DNA of 64,000 nt from UMGS1474 sp050946775 (GCA_050946775.1 JBMNVL010000001.1:1-64000), one strand, 5' to 3'. Counted from the stretch's first letter, positions 42,308-51,827 are shown. Translations and numbers: made by a program. The notes: a model not told the origin generated them from the sequence alone.

Positions 42308-43024
42308 ATGGCTTTTGGCGTTTCCCGTCTGTCGGACGACGAGCTTTTTCGCAAGGTGTTGTTGATCTTCCCGCCGGCGCAGCTGGTGCTGGGGCTGATC
42401 CTGTACGCCGCCACTGCCGCCAACGGCGGGGTGTTGGTCGTGCTGTTTGTGTTGGCGGGGATCGGGTATCTGCTCGCCCGGCTGGGCTGGGAATCCCGCG
42501 GCGGCCGGATCGCCGGGCGGATTTTGTGGCTGGCGCCGCCGGCGCTCTTTTTGACGGCGGCCGGTATGGCGCTGGCGGCGTCGGACGCCGACTTCGGCCA
42601 GGGCTGGATGATGCTCGGGGTCAACGCGCTGGTCATGCTGCACACCCTGTCGCTGTTCTGGATCCCTTCGATGGCGGTTGCGGCGCTGAACGCCCGCCGG
42701 TGGGACGTCACGGCGCTGCGGATCGCCTGTCTTCTTCAGCTCGCGCTGGGAATCGTGATGGACTTTCCGCTTGCCGGACAGATCCAGTGGGGCGTGGACA
42801 ACGTGTATTTCCGCTTGTTCTGTCTGGCCTGCGCGGCGGCGGTCACGGTGACGGCGTTTTTGATCCCGCCGGCACCGGCGGCGCTGTCCCGCCGGGTGAA
42901 AAAAAGCGAAAAAACCGTCCCGACGAAAGCCGGGACGATCCGAAATCCTGATTATTTCACGGCGTTTACCGCCTCGTCGGCCTGCCGGGCCATCCGGTCC
43001 AGCGCGGCGGCGAAATACGGATAG
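42308..43024 (+). CDS. Hypothetical polytopic membrane protein
   Basis: 238 residues with about six hydrophobic helices (VLLIFPPAQLVLGLILYAAT; VLVVLFVLAGIGYLLARLGW; FCLACAAAVTVTAFLIPPAP). ATG 42308 follows AAAAAGGAGCGACGGCC. No family recognised. The last 45 or so codons are hydrophilic and run through the terminator of the converging HTH gene and 73 bp into that gene, which suggests the original stop was lost and the tail is not native. Confidence 0.7.
   Translation: MAFGVSRLSDDELFRKVLLIFPPAQLVLGLILYAATAANGGVLVVLFVLAGIGYLLARLGWESRGGRIAGRILWLAPPALFLTAAGMALAASDADFGQGWMMLGVNALVMLHTLSLFWIPSMAVAALNARRWDVTALRIACLLQLALGIVMDFPLAGQIQWGVDNVYFRLFCLACAAAVTVTAFLIPPAPAALSRRVKKSEKTVPTKAGTIRNPDYFTAFTASSACRAIRSSAAAKYG
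42909..42937 (-). terminator. Terminator of the HTH gene, inside the opposing reading frame
   Basis: CGTCCCG and CGGGACG around an eight-base loop, followed on the minus strand by GTTTTTTCGCTTTTTTT. It lies within the C-terminal codons of the plus-strand membrane protein gene. Confidence 0.8.
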
Positions 43025-43539
43025 CTGCGGCGCAGATCCTCGGCGGAAACCGCCGGGGCGGCGGATCCGGTCATCGAGCTGATCCGGGCGCTTGCCCGGG
43101 CGATGGCCGCCAGCGACGCGGCGGCCTGGGCCGCGTCGGCCTTGCTGACGATCTGGCGCAGCAGGGTGATCACCTGCACCGACAGGGCGTTGGTGACCTC
43201 GTCGGTCAACTCCTCCCGCCCGGTGGCGTTCAGCGCGGCGTAAAGCAGATGCACCGCCTGCAGCACCTGCCGCTGGCGCTCGTCGGTGGGATCGCCGTTG
43301 GCGGACGCCAGCTCAGGCGCCATGCCCGAGCGGTCGGCGGTGCGCCCCAAAAGATAGTCGCAGGTGACGTGGTAGTAGTCCGCCGCCCGTACCACGAAGG
43401 ACAACCCGCATTCCCGCACCCCTTTTTCATAGTGGGAAAGCAGCGCGGGCGATACCCCCAGATCGGCCGCCGCCTGTTTTTGGGTCAGCCGCCGCTCCTT
43501 GCGCAGGCTGAGCAGGATATGGGAAAAACGCGAGGTCAT
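42952..43539 (-). CDS. XRE-family regulator with helical C-terminal domain
   Basis: 195 residues from ATG 43539 (a GTG three codons upstream is possible). Residues 5-65 are an HTH (LTQKQAAADLGVSPALLSHY), ending with YYHVTCDYLLGRT. The remaining 120 residues are alanine-rich helices, as in clostridial regulators with a sensor-like tail, but no ligand motif is seen. It faces the histidine phosphatase gene across 100 bp of AT-rich DNA, which likely contains both promoters. Confidence 0.85.
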   Translation of the reverse strand: MTSRFSHILLSLRKERRLTQKQAAADLGVSPALLSHYEKGVRECGLSFVVRAADYYHVTCDYLLGRTADRSGMAPELASANGDPTDERQRQVLQAVHLLYAALNATGREELTDEVTNALSVQVITLLRQIVSKADAAQAAASLAAIARASARISSMTGSAAPAVSAEDLRRSYPYFAAALDRMARQADEAVNAVK

Positions 43540-43642
43540 ACCGATCACCGGACTTTCTGAAAAATATACAATGGGTTTATATTTTAATGAAAATCCGGCG
43601 ATTTGTAAAGAGACAAACCGTAGAAATTTACGAGGTGTTTTT

Positions 43643-44275
43643 ATGCAGAGTTACAAAATTCATCTGATACGGCATGGCGAGACCCAGGCCAACGCCGAGG
43701 GGCGGTACGTCGGGCGGACCGACGAGCCGTTGTCCCCGCGGGGATTGACCCGGCTGCTGCAGATGAAGGAGCGGTACGGTTATCCCGGCGCCGGACGGTT
43801 TTATTCCAGTCCTCTGACCCGCTGCCGCCAGACTTTGCAGGTGCTGTATCCCGGCTGCCAGCCCAAGGTGGTGCCGGGACTGGCGGAATGCGATTTCGGC
43901 GAGTGGGAGGGCAAAAGCGTCATCTCGCTCAAGCAGGATCCCCGGTTCGGCCGGTGGCTGAGCGGGGAGGAGGACGTTATCCCCGGCGGCGAAAGCGGGC
44001 AGGAATTTCAGCAGCGGGTCAGCGCCGCGTTTGAGGCGGTGGTGGACGAGATGTTCCACACCGGCACCACCGAAGCGGTGATCTGCACCCACGGCGGCGT
44101 GATCATGATGCTGATGGCGGCTTACGCCCTGCCGCGGGCGCCGATGCACGAATGGGCGGCGGAAAACGGCGGCGGCTTCACCCTGCGGATCACCCCGACT
44201 CTCTGGCTGCGGGAGCCGGTGGCCGAGGCGATCGAGACCCTGCCGCTGATCCGATCCGATCAAAAGGAGGGCTGA
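43643..44275 (+). CDS. Histidine phosphatase family protein (phosphoglycerate mutase-like)
   Basis: 210 residues. The phosphorylated histidine is in IHLIRHGETQANAEGRY; FYSSPLTRCRQTLQVL supplies the Arg block, ECDFGEWEGKS the acid, and VICTHGGVIMML the second histidine. This is the broad branch of 2H phosphatases related to CobC and GpmB; substrate not determinable. ATG 43643 is chosen by similarity and GAGGTG upstream. The next gene starts three bases after its stop. Confidence 0.9.
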   Translation: MQSYKIHLIRHGETQANAEGRYVGRTDEPLSPRGLTRLLQMKERYGYPGAGRFYSSPLTRCRQTLQVLYPGCQPKVVPGLAECDFGEWEGKSVISLKQDPRFGRWLSGEEDVIPGGESGQEFQQRVSAAFEAVVDEMFHTGTTEAVICTHGGVIMMLMAAYALPRAPMHEWAAENGGGFTLRITPTLWLREPVAEAIETLPLIRSDQKEG

Positions 44276-44277
44276 CC

Positions 44278-45210
44278 GTGTTTGACCGTTTCAAGAAAAA
44301 GCCCCTGCCGCCGGGGGTGCGGGTGATTCGCCAAGCCCCGCCGGACGTTTGCGGCGGCACCGACGCCACGGTGGACGACAACGCCCCCAAGACGATCGAC
44401 AGCGAGGATATGACCGCCTTTTGCGCCGATTCGCGGCTGCCCTTTTCGATGGACGAGCAGCCGGCCGGCGATCCGCTGGAATACCTGTCGGCCTTTGCCG
44501 CCCCGGCGGCGGACGGGGTGTTTTTGTTTTTGGAAACCGCCCGTGCCTCCGACCGGCGCAGCGGAAAAGCCGGCTGGGCGCTGGTGAAGCAGCCGCTGAT
44601 GCCCGCTCTGGCCCGCCGGGTGCGGGAATGGGATCTGGCCAAAAATAACGGCTGCCATTCCCAGACCCACGGCCTGCCCGAAAACTTCGGCGGCCGGGTG
44701 GATATCCGCTACGCCGGGGGTGAAACGATCCGTTTTTCGAACAATCAGACCCCGATCCTCTCCCGCCGGGTCGGCGAGGAGATGGCCGCCTTTTTCGAGG
44801 AGGCGATGGCCGGCGAGTGGGTGGCGCTGCCCTCGCTCGATTCCCTGCGGGAGATCCGCTTTTCTGAAGAGAGCCGGGACGGCGGCTTTACCCGGGCGAC
44901 CATGACCCTGCTGCCCGACGGCACCGCCGTCAACCGCAAACAGATGAAATTCGACGATCCGCAGATCTACGACAGCGAAAAACCGATGGACGCCGATACC
45001 GTGGCGGCCATCAAGCAAACCGTCGAAACCAACGGCATCCTCGGCTGGGCGGGTCTGCCCCACAATGGCTTTCGGTTGAGCGGGGAAAAGCGGCTGACCT
45101 TCGTGTTTGACGACGGGCGGCAGATCACCGTCGAAGGCGACCGTTTGCTCCCCGATCCCATCCGGGGCGGGTTTTTCAGCGTCGAGCTGGAAATGACCAC
45201 CAAGGGCTGA
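44278..45210 (+). CDS. Hypothetical protein, 310 residues
   Basis: GTG start at 44278 after AAAAGGAGG, directly behind the phosphatase gene, so co-expressed. There is no signal peptide and no membrane helix. Residues 60-150 and 170-300 are mixed alpha/beta (FRLSGEKRLTFVFDDGRQIT near the end). A short motif NNGCHSQTHGLPENFGGRVD is rich in His, Asn and Gly and could be a metal site, but I recognise no family. Confidence 0.75.
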   Translation: MFDRFKKKPLPPGVRVIRQAPPDVCGGTDATVDDNAPKTIDSEDMTAFCADSRLPFSMDEQPAGDPLEYLSAFAAPAADGVFLFLETARASDRRSGKAGWALVKQPLMPALARRVREWDLAKNNGCHSQTHGLPENFGGRVDIRYAGGETIRFSNNQTPILSRRVGEEMAAFFEEAMAGEWVALPSLDSLREIRFSEESRDGGFTRATMTLLPDGTAVNRKQMKFDDPQIYDSEKPMDADTVAAIKQTVETNGILGWAGLPHNGFRLSGEKRLTFVFDDGRQITVEGDRLLPDPIRGGFFSVELEMTTKG

Positions 45211-45231
45211 CCCGCGATAAGGACACAGAGT

Positions 45232-45774
45232 CTATACGGTTGTCTCGGGATTCCCGTTGGCTTTGGCCAGATAGCGCTGAATGGTGTTCACCATCTTTTC
45301 GTTTTGGAAGTTCGCCTTTATTTCGTCCATATCCACGGTACGCCCGGAAAGGATCCCCTGGATGAGCACCTCCGCGTACATGACCTCCCGGGTCGCCGGC
45401 TCCTTTAGATAGGTCAACAGGTCGATATTCATTTTTTCGTTGATCCCCTCGATCATGCCCACGAAAAAAGAACAGTCTTCGCCGAAAAGCTTTCCTATGC
45501 TTTCTATATACTGAAAGCCGGTTGCAACGTCCTCCAGCCTCATAAGCCGGCGCTCGAGCGTCGCGTAACTTCCTCCGTTGAGCAGCTTATCTGCCGTGGT
45601 ATTCAGTATATCGCACAGATCGAGAAGAATACCGGTATCGGGAAGCGTGTCCCCGTTTTCCCATTTTGAGACGGCCTGAAAAGACATATTCAGCTTCTCC
45701 GCCAGTTCTTTCTGCGTCATGCCGGCAGCCTTCCGCAAATGCTGGATATACCGTCCGATTTTCAAAGTGTCCAT
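45232..45774 (-). CDS. XRE-family regulator
   Basis: 180 residues: IGRYIQHLRKAAGMTQKELA then EKLNMSFQAVSKWENGDTLP is a clear HTH of the type seen in lacI-distinct, XRE-type regulators, followed by PDTGILLDLCDILNTTADKL. The C-terminal 110 residues are helical without a known motif. It lies downstream of the lacZ terminator and may regulate lacZ, but the terminator and convergent order give no direct proof. Confidence 0.88.
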   Translation of the reverse strand: MDTLKIGRYIQHLRKAAGMTQKELAEKLNMSFQAVSKWENGDTLPDTGILLDLCDILNTTADKLLNGGSYATLERRLMRLEDVATGFQYIESIGKLFGEDCSFFVGMIEGINEKMNIDLLTYLKEPATREVMYAEVLIQGILSGRTVDMDEIKANFQNEKMVNTIQRYLAKANGNPETTV

Positions 45775-45949
45775 ACTATGCTCCTTTGTTGTTTCTTATT
45801 TTTGCGATTCTTGCGGCCCGCGATTCCATGATACGGTAAGAGCAGCCGTTTGTAAATAACGGGAAAATTGAGAAAATTCTACTTCCGGTGGAATAAGCCT
45901 TCCGGGCATATCCCGACGTTTTTGGATGTTTTTGGACGGACTCAAAGTC

Positions 45950-45984
45950 AAAGCCGCCTCGCGCGAACGCGAGGCGGCTTTTTG
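45950..45984 (-). terminator. Terminator of lacZ
   Basis: AAAGCCGCCTCGCG and CGCGAGGCGGCTTTTT with a CGAA loop; a strong stem immediately after the lacZ stop on the minus strand. Confidence 0.93.
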
Positions 45985-45988
45985 GCGT

Positions 45989-48900
45989 TTATTTTTGCAC
46001 CCGCAGGGTCATTTGCCCGGCAAAGGTGAATTCCGGCGCGTCCAGCCGGTATTGAGGCAGCAGCTCGGGACCGCAGCTTTGAGAGCCGACGCCGCTTTGC
46101 ATGGCGTCGACGCACAGCACGGTGTCGCCGCAGGGCTGCAGTTCAAAATTGTGCCGCTTGCCGGCCAGCTCCTCCTGGGTGAAGGGAGAGGCGTTGAAGG
46201 AGAGATCCCGGTCGGTCGCCTCCACCGCCACCGTCCAGCCGCCGCCCGACAGGGTGACGTCGGTGCAGCCGAAGTGGCTGCCGTTTTCCTGGGGACGGAT
46301 GTAGTCCTCGTGCAGATCCATCAGCGATCCCTCAAACTTGCCGAACCAGCAGGCGCGGTGCTTGTCGATATAGCTTTCGGTCGGGCCGTAGCCGGTATAG
46401 GCGACCTGGCGGATGGTGCTCGGCAAAAACAGCCGCAGCCCGAACCGGGGCAGCCAGGGCATCGACGGGCGGCGTTTGACCGTCATCTGCCAGCCGATCG
46501 TGCCCTTGCCGTCCACCGTCCAGACGGCGCGGATGTCCAGCATCCGCTGCCGGGCGTCGGCCGATACCGCCAGATCGGTGGTGATGAACACCTTTTCGCC
46601 GTCGCTGTACACCTCGGTGGCGTATCCGCGGGAAACGGTGCGGTCGTAACCGGCGGCGTAGTATTGGCCGACGATCTGGCGCTCGTTGTCGATGGGGGCG
46701 CGGAACAGATTGTACTGCATCGGGCGGCGCAGCAGCGGCACGCCGTCGACCGTCAGCTCGTCAAACACGCCGGTGTCCTTGTCGTAGACGTAGCGGAATC
46801 GCTCGCCGCAGACCACGATCTGCCGGTCGTCGGGCAGATACCGCGGCGCGCGCTCGCCGGTCGGCTCGGCCGGCTTGCGGGGATGACGGGCCAGCTCGAT
46901 CTGATCGAAGCCCACCGATTCGCCCGCCCGTGCCCAGGGCGTTTCCTTCAGGGCGATATAGTCCACCTTGATGTGCACCCGGCCGTGATCGGGCAGGGTG
47001 TAAGGGATGCGCAGGCTCGCCTTTCGGCGGGCCGGCAGCGGCGGGCAGGGCAGATCGCCCTCGGCGACCGGCTCGCCGTCCACCGTCAGGGTGTAGTGCA
47101 AAGAGATCCGCTCGCTCAGCTCGGCAAAATCCAGCTTGCTTTGCAGGGTGAAGCGCCCTGCGGCCGGATCGTCGCAGGTCAGCCGCGCCGGGCGGAAGAC
47201 GTTTTTCAGCTCCTTAAGCCCGGTGTGCGGCACCCGGTTGGGATAACAAAGCCCGTCCATGCAGAAGTTGCCGTCGTGCAGCCGCTCGCCCGAGTCGCCG
47301 CCGTAGAGGTATTTGGTCTTGCTCAACCCGGTCTTCCCGGCAAACACCGCATGGTCGCACCATTCCCAGATAAAGCCGCCCACCGCGCCGGGGTAGGACT
47401 CGAAGACCTGCTCGTAATCCTCCAGATCGCCCGGGCCGTTGCCCATGGCGTGGCAGTATTCGCACAAAATAAAGGGCTTGCCCCAGGGGCGGCGTTTGAG
47501 ATAGCTTTCCAGATCGCCGGTGGAGGTGTACATCCCGCTGTGCAGATCGAGATCCTCTTTGGTCAGGGATTTGCCGGTGGGCATATACGCCGACCCCTCG
47601 TAGTGGGTCAGCCGGGTGGGATCGGTCTGCTTGACCCACCGCTGGGCGGCGACGAAGTTTTCGCCGTAGCCCGCTTCGTTGCCCATCGACCAGATCAGCA
47701 CGCAGGTGCGGCTGCGATCCCGCAGCACCAGCCGCTGGATCCGGTCGAGGATCGCGCCGCCAAAGGCGGGATCGTCGGCGATCAACGGATAGTAGGATTC
47801 GCTGCCGTAAAGGGTGACCACCCCGTGGGCTTCGATATCCGCCTCGCACAGCACGTACAGCCCCAGCCGGTCGCACATATCCAGCAGCAGGGGCGAGGGC
47901 GGGTAGTGGCTGGTGCGCAGGGCGTTGACGTTGTGCTGCTTCATCAGCAGCAGATCCGCCCGCATCTGCCCGGCGGTGACGGCGTAGCCGTTGAGCGGGT
48001 CGCTGTCGTGGCGGTTGACGCCCCGGATGCGCAGCTTGCGCCCGTTGAGGCGCACCACCCCGTCCACCACGGCGATCTGCCGCAGACCCACCGCGAAGGG
48101 GATGATCTCCTTGCCGCACTGCAGCAGCAGGGTGTAGAGATAGGGCTCCTCGGCGTTCCACAGGATGGGATCCGGCACCTCCAGCCGCAGTCTGCCGCCT
48201 TGCGCCGTGCCGGCCGCGACCGGCTTGCCCTCGGCGTCGACCAGCTCGGCGTGGACCGGCTGAGCGGCGCCGTTAAATTGCAGTCCCACCTCCACCGCGG
48301 CGGCGGAAAAATCCTCCGACAGGGGCGTGGTGATCACCGCGTCGGTGAGGTGGTTCTCGTCCCGCAAAAGCAGGTAGACGTCCCGGAAAATGCCCGACAT
48401 CCGGAATTTGTCCTGATCCTCCAGATAGCTGCCGTCGCACCATTTGAGCACCAGCACCGCCAGGGTGTTTTCCCCGGTCTTGACGTGGTCGGTGATATCG
48501 AACTCGTCGGGGGAATGGGCCACCTGGCTGTATCCGACGAAATGGCCGTTGACCCAGACGTAGTAGGCGCTGTCCACCCCTTCAAAGCAGAGATGCACCC
48601 GGCTTTCGGCCTGCATCCGGGTCAGCTTGAAGGGCCGCAGATACGCGCCGCAGGGGGTGTCGACCGGCACGTAGGGCGGGTCGTAGGGGAAGGGGTACTG
48701 GATGTTGGTGTACTGGTTTTGATCGTAGCCGTGCATCTGCCAGACCGACGGCACCGGCAGCGGCGCGAATCCGCCGTGGGGATAGGGCGGCTTAAAGAAC
48801 GGGTCGTTCATCCGCCGCACGCTGTCGTAATAGCGAAACTGCCATTGCCCGTTCAGCGAAACGAACCGGTTGGACTGCTCCCGCGCTCCTCGCAGCGCCT

Positions 48901-48994
48901 CCTGCGTCCCGGGGTAGGGAATGAAATAGGCGTGGGGCGGCAAGGTGCCGACGTGCAGGGTGTTCAGATCCTCAAAATAATTCTCCACCAGCAT
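45989..48994 (-). CDS. lacZ: Beta-galactosidase, GH2 (LacZ type)
   Basis: 1001 residues from ATG 48994 (GGAGGGATCGCT upstream). The order is the classical five-domain LacZ: jelly roll with LNGQWQFRYYDSV and NIQYPFPYDPPYVPVDTPCG, TIM barrel, and C-terminal Bgal_small_N domain. The acid/base Glu is in WSMGNEAGYGENF (about 438) and the nucleophile in FILCEYCHAMGNGPGDLEDY (about 510), followed by VGGFIWEWCDHAV. It has no signal peptide, so it hydrolyses lactose or related beta-galactosides in the cytoplasm. No permease is adjacent. Confidence 0.97.
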   Translation of the reverse strand: MLVENYFEDLNTLHVGTLPPHAYFIPYPGTQEALRGAREQSNRFVSLNGQWQFRYYDSVRRMNDPFFKPPYPHGGFAPLPVPSVWQMHGYDQNQYTNIQYPFPYDPPYVPVDTPCGAYLRPFKLTRMQAESRVHLCFEGVDSAYYVWVNGHFVGYSQVAHSPDEFDITDHVKTGENTLAVLVLKWCDGSYLEDQDKFRMSGIFRDVYLLLRDENHLTDAVITTPLSEDFSAAAVEVGLQFNGAAQPVHAELVDAEGKPVAAGTAQGGRLRLEVPDPILWNAEEPYLYTLLLQCGKEIIPFAVGLRQIAVVDGVVRLNGRKLRIRGVNRHDSDPLNGYAVTAGQMRADLLLMKQHNVNALRTSHYPPSPLLLDMCDRLGLYVLCEADIEAHGVVTLYGSESYYPLIADDPAFGGAILDRIQRLVLRDRSRTCVLIWSMGNEAGYGENFVAAQRWVKQTDPTRLTHYEGSAYMPTGKSLTKEDLDLHSGMYTSTGDLESYLKRRPWGKPFILCEYCHAMGNGPGDLEDYEQVFESYPGAVGGFIWEWCDHAVFAGKTGLSKTKYLYGGDSGERLHDGNFCMDGLCYPNRVPHTGLKELKNVFRPARLTCDDPAAGRFTLQSKLDFAELSERISLHYTLTVDGEPVAEGDLPCPPLPARRKASLRIPYTLPDHGRVHIKVDYIALKETPWARAGESVGFDQIELARHPRKPAEPTGERAPRYLPDDRQIVVCGERFRYVYDKDTGVFDELTVDGVPLLRRPMQYNLFRAPIDNERQIVGQYYAAGYDRTVSRGYATEVYSDGEKVFITTDLAVSADARQRMLDIRAVWTVDGKGTIGWQMTVKRRPSMPWLPRFGLRLFLPSTIRQVAYTGYGPTESYIDKHRACWFGKFEGSLMDLHEDYIRPQENGSHFGCTDVTLSGGGWTVAVEATDRDLSFNASPFTQEELAGKRHNFELQPCGDTVLCVDAMQSGVGSQSCGPELLPQYRLDAPEFTFAGQMTLRVQK

Positions 48995-49015
48995 AGCGAT
49001 CCCTCCTGTGGGTGA

Positions 49016-49295
49016 TGGCTGATCCGTGATAAGGACAAAGCGCCGGAAAAGCGGCCAAACGCGGCGCTTTTCGACTTGTTGTCCTTGCCTTGCGTCAGCA
49101 AGGCGGCGTCCGTCGCACCGAAAATCCCGCGCATTTGGCACGCTTTCCGGTGCGCAGCCGTTTTGTAAGGCATAAAATTTTTTCGTAGGCAAAGCCGCAA
49201 GACGCAGACATATTCGCGTATGCCGAGGCTTTGCGGCACAGCATACGGGAAATTTTGCCTTCCAAAACCGCTTTGTACTTATCACGGATCAGCCA
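49016..49295. mobile_element. MITE-like element with 18-bp terminal inverted repeats
   Basis: TGGCTGATCCGTGATAAG (49016-49033) is repeated exactly in inverse at 49278-49295. The 280-bp interior has no gene but contains nested dyads (AAGGACAA with TTGTCCTT; CCTTGCGTCAGCAAGG; GGCAAAGCCGC with its complement). No target-site duplication is evident. It lies 20 bp upstream of the lacZ start, so its insertion or transcription could affect lacZ. A fragment-like TGACCCGCGATAAGGACA occurs at 45208. Confidence 0.8.
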
Positions 49296-49379
49296 ATATT
49301 CATATCCATTATACCGTATTTTTGAAAAAAAGGAAATACACGATTGTGACAAAAAACGCGCACATTTTTTGCCGACCGG

Positions 49380-49766
49380 AGACGGCGGACACCATCCGCC
49401 CGCCAAACTTGCGGCGGCATCGTAGGGGAAGGGGTTTTCCCCTCCTGCGGGATGACGATGAAAGATTCTTCGGGCGAACGCGTGGCCCTCTTGCGGTGCC
49501 CGGCTGAGGTGTGGCGCATGTGCGCTCACCGATCGCCGACCGCGGCGCCCACCATTTTCTCCCTGTATCGCCCACCGGGCGCGGTCGAAAATGTTGCCCA
49601 GAATGACCCTGTTTGTGGTTGCGCTGTCATCCTGAGGAGCACAGCGACGAAGGATCTTATCTCGCCCATTTGCACAAACCGGCGGCAACCCGTAGGGGCG
49701 GATACCGTCCGCCCGCGAAAAAGACGCAAAAAACCGGTGCCGATCGATTTTATCGGCGCCGGTGGG
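49380..49766. repeat. Cluster of dispersed repeats without genes
   Basis: This stretch joins at least four repeated strings: CGTAGGGGAAGGGGTTTTCC (as at 12860), GCGGGATGACGATGAAAGATT (as the reverse at 10430), TCTTGCGGTGCCCGGCTGAG to CGATCGCCGACCGC (reverse of 57290-57345), and TGTCATCCTGAGGAGCACAG (as near 2590). A short CGTAGGGGCGGATACC unit follows. No coding sequence is visible. Confidence 0.75.
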
Positions 49767-50279
49767 TCAACTCGTTGTGTGAAATCCGGAAAAGGTCGCC
49801 TTGAGCGGTACGCCGGGCATTTCCAGCGACAAAAGGCGGCCGTCGGCCGGATCGGCGGTCAGGGTGACGGCGCCGTTTTGTCCGGCGCCGGTCCAGGTGA
49901 GCGCCGCGCCGGTGATCCGCACCCCGTCGGAAGAGCGGGACGCCGCGTCCAGCGCGTCGATCAGCACCCGTCCCAACGCGCCGGCGGGCAGCGCCTGCTC
50001 CGACAGGGAAAAGGACAGCCCGTACAAGGACGCGGTCACGGCGTCGCCCTGCCATTCGACGGTGATCCCCTTGAGGGTGTCGGGCGCCGAAAACGCCAGC
50101 TTGAGCGTGCCGGCGCCGGCGCGGGACAGGGTGCCGGCCAGGCGCGTATCCTTGTAGGTGATATCCGCCTCACAGGTGAAGCCGTCGGTCACCGGGGCGT
50201 CGACGGCGCTTGGCGGCGCGCCGCGGCATCCCGTCAAAAACGTCAACCATACGATCGCCAGCGCCAGCCACCGCTTCAA
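49767..50279 (-). CDS. Lipoprotein of unknown function
   Basis: 170 residues from a TTG start at 50279 with GAGG upstream. The leader MKRWLALAIVWLTFLTGC ends in a lipobox cysteine (18). The rest is a beta-rich domain (ITYKDTRLAGTLSRAGAGTL; LTWTGAGQNGAVTLTADPAD) that resembles LolA/LppX-type half barrels, without certainty. It starts seven bases after the Nnr stop and may be coupled to it. Confidence 0.72.
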   Translation of the reverse strand: MKRWLALAIVWLTFLTGCRGAPPSAVDAPVTDGFTCEADITYKDTRLAGTLSRAGAGTLKLAFSAPDTLKGITVEWQGDAVTASLYGLSFSLSEQALPAGALGRVLIDALDAASRSSDGVRITGAALTWTGAGQNGAVTLTADPADGRLLSLEMPGVPLKATFSGFHTTS

Positions 50280-50285
50280 GCCGCC

Positions 50286-51827
50286 TCAACTCCTGTTTTC
50301 GATCATCAAAAGCAGCGGCCCCAGTTCGTCCAGCAGATCGCCGGGCAGCATGGCGTGTTGGCTCAGCCGTTCGGCGGCGTGATCGCCGGCCCGGCCGTGG
50401 AGATACACCCCGGCCATCGCCGCCTGCAAGGGCGTCATTCCCTGGGCGGCAAAGGAGGCGATCAGCCCGGCCAGTACGTCGCCGCTGCCGCCGGTCGCCA
50501 TGCCGGGATTGCCGGTGTGGTTGACCAGCAGCTCCTGCGTGGGCGAGGCGATGACGGTGTCGTGGCCCTTGAGCACCACCCATACCCCGTTGTCCACGGC
50601 GAATTTGCGGGCGGCGCGGGGACGGTTTTGCTCGATCTGCTCCACCGTGGTGTGGCACAGCCGTGCCATTTCACCGGGATGCGGCGTCAGGATCAAGGGG
50701 GCTTTGCGTGCTTTGATACTATCTATATGCGCCGCGACGGCGTTTATACCGTCGGCGTCCAAAATCACCGGACATTCGGCCTGCTCCAGCAGATAAAGGA
50801 TCAGCCCGGTCAGTTCGTCGCTTTGTCCCAGCCCGCAGCCGATCAACAGGGCGGTGGCGTTTTTCAGCCCGTTTCGCAGCAGAGGACGGGCGGAAAGCGC
50901 CGCTTTGCCGTCGGCGTCCTCCGGCAGGGGCAGGCAGACGATCTCCGGCTGGGACACCGTCACCATCGGGTAGATCGAGCGGGGGATGGCGGCGCTGACC
51001 AGTCCCGCGCCGCCCCGTAAGGCGCCGCGGGCGGCCAAAACCGCCGCGCCGGCCATCCCGTAACTGCCGCAAAAGGCCAGCACGTGGCCGAAGGTGCCCT
51101 TGTGGCCGTCCACCGGCCGGGGCGAAAAGCACTCCTGCACCATCACCCGGTCGATGGGCGTCGGGGTGCAGGAATAGGCCTGCCAGAGCTTTTCGGGGAT
51201 GCCGATCTCCACCACCTCCACCTGGCCGCACCAGGGAGCCAGAGCGGGCATCACCAGCGCCGGCTTGCGGGCGGTAAAGGTGACGGTCAGGGTGGCGCGC
51301 AGGGCGTCGGGATCGCGGACGCCGTCGTCGGCGTTGACGCCGCTGGGGATATCGATCGCCACCACCGGGGCGTCGCCCTCGTTGACCAGACGAAACAAGC
51401 CCCGCAGGGTTTCGGGCAGTACCCGCTTGAACCCGATGCCGAACACCGCGTCGACGATCAGCCGGGCGTCCCGTAGCACCGCGACGGTGCGGGCGGGATC
51501 GTCCATCCAGCGGTAGACCGGCACGGGCAGCTGCCGCAGCCGTTCGGCCATCGCCATGGCGTCGGCGGTGCGGGGCATCTCCCCGGCCAGCACGATCGAC
51601 ACCCGGGCGTTGTGCTCCAGCAGCTTGCGGGCAATGACGAAGCCGTCGCCGCCGTTGTTGCCGCTGCCGCACAGGATCACCACCGCCATCCCGCTGACCG
51701 GGTAGGTCTGGCGGATCACCCGGGCGGCGGCCGATCCGGCGTTTTCCATCAGCCGGACGCCGTCCAGCCCGATCTCCTTGGCGGACAGCTCCACCTGCCG
51801 CATCTCTTCACTCGTCAACACGTGCAT
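50286..51827 (-). CDS. nnr: Bifunctional NAD(P)HX epimerase/dehydratase
   Basis: 513 residues. Residues 1-215 are the YjeF_N epimerase (EEMRQVELSAKEIGLDGVRL; VVILCGSGNNGGDGFVIARK; DAVFGIGF; VVAIDIPSGVNADDG). Residues 225-513 are the carbohydrate-kinase-like dehydratase (HKGTFGHVLAFCGSYGMAGA; LIGCGLGQ; PLILTPHPGEMARLC; GNPGMATGGSGDVLAGLIAS). It repairs hydrated nicotinamide cofactors. ATG 51827 is favoured because AAGGAG is too close to 51833. Confidence 0.96.
   Translation of the reverse strand: MHVLTSEEMRQVELSAKEIGLDGVRLMENAGSAAARVIRQTYPVSGMAVVILCGSGNNGGDGFVIARKLLEHNARVSIVLAGEMPRTADAMAMAERLRQLPVPVYRWMDDPARTVAVLRDARLIVDAVFGIGFKRVLPETLRGLFRLVNEGDAPVVAIDIPSGVNADDGVRDPDALRATLTVTFTARKPALVMPALAPWCGQVEVVEIGIPEKLWQAYSCTPTPIDRVMVQECFSPRPVDGHKGTFGHVLAFCGSYGMAGAAVLAARGALRGGAGLVSAAIPRSIYPMVTVSQPEIVCLPLPEDADGKAALSARPLLRNGLKNATALLIGCGLGQSDELTGLILYLLEQAECPVILDADGINAVAAHIDSIKARKAPLILTPHPGEMARLCHTTVEQIEQNRPRAARKFAVDNGVWVVLKGHDTVIASPTQELLVNHTGNPGMATGGSGDVLAGLIASFAAQGMTPLQAAMAGVYLHGRAGDHAAERLSQHAMLPGDLLDELGPLLLMIENRS

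Noticed and set aside
45926..49015. Open frame of over 1000 codons on the plus strand opposite lacZ
   Set aside because: Low-complexity shadow of the clearly functional lacZ; no start signal or recognisable domain.
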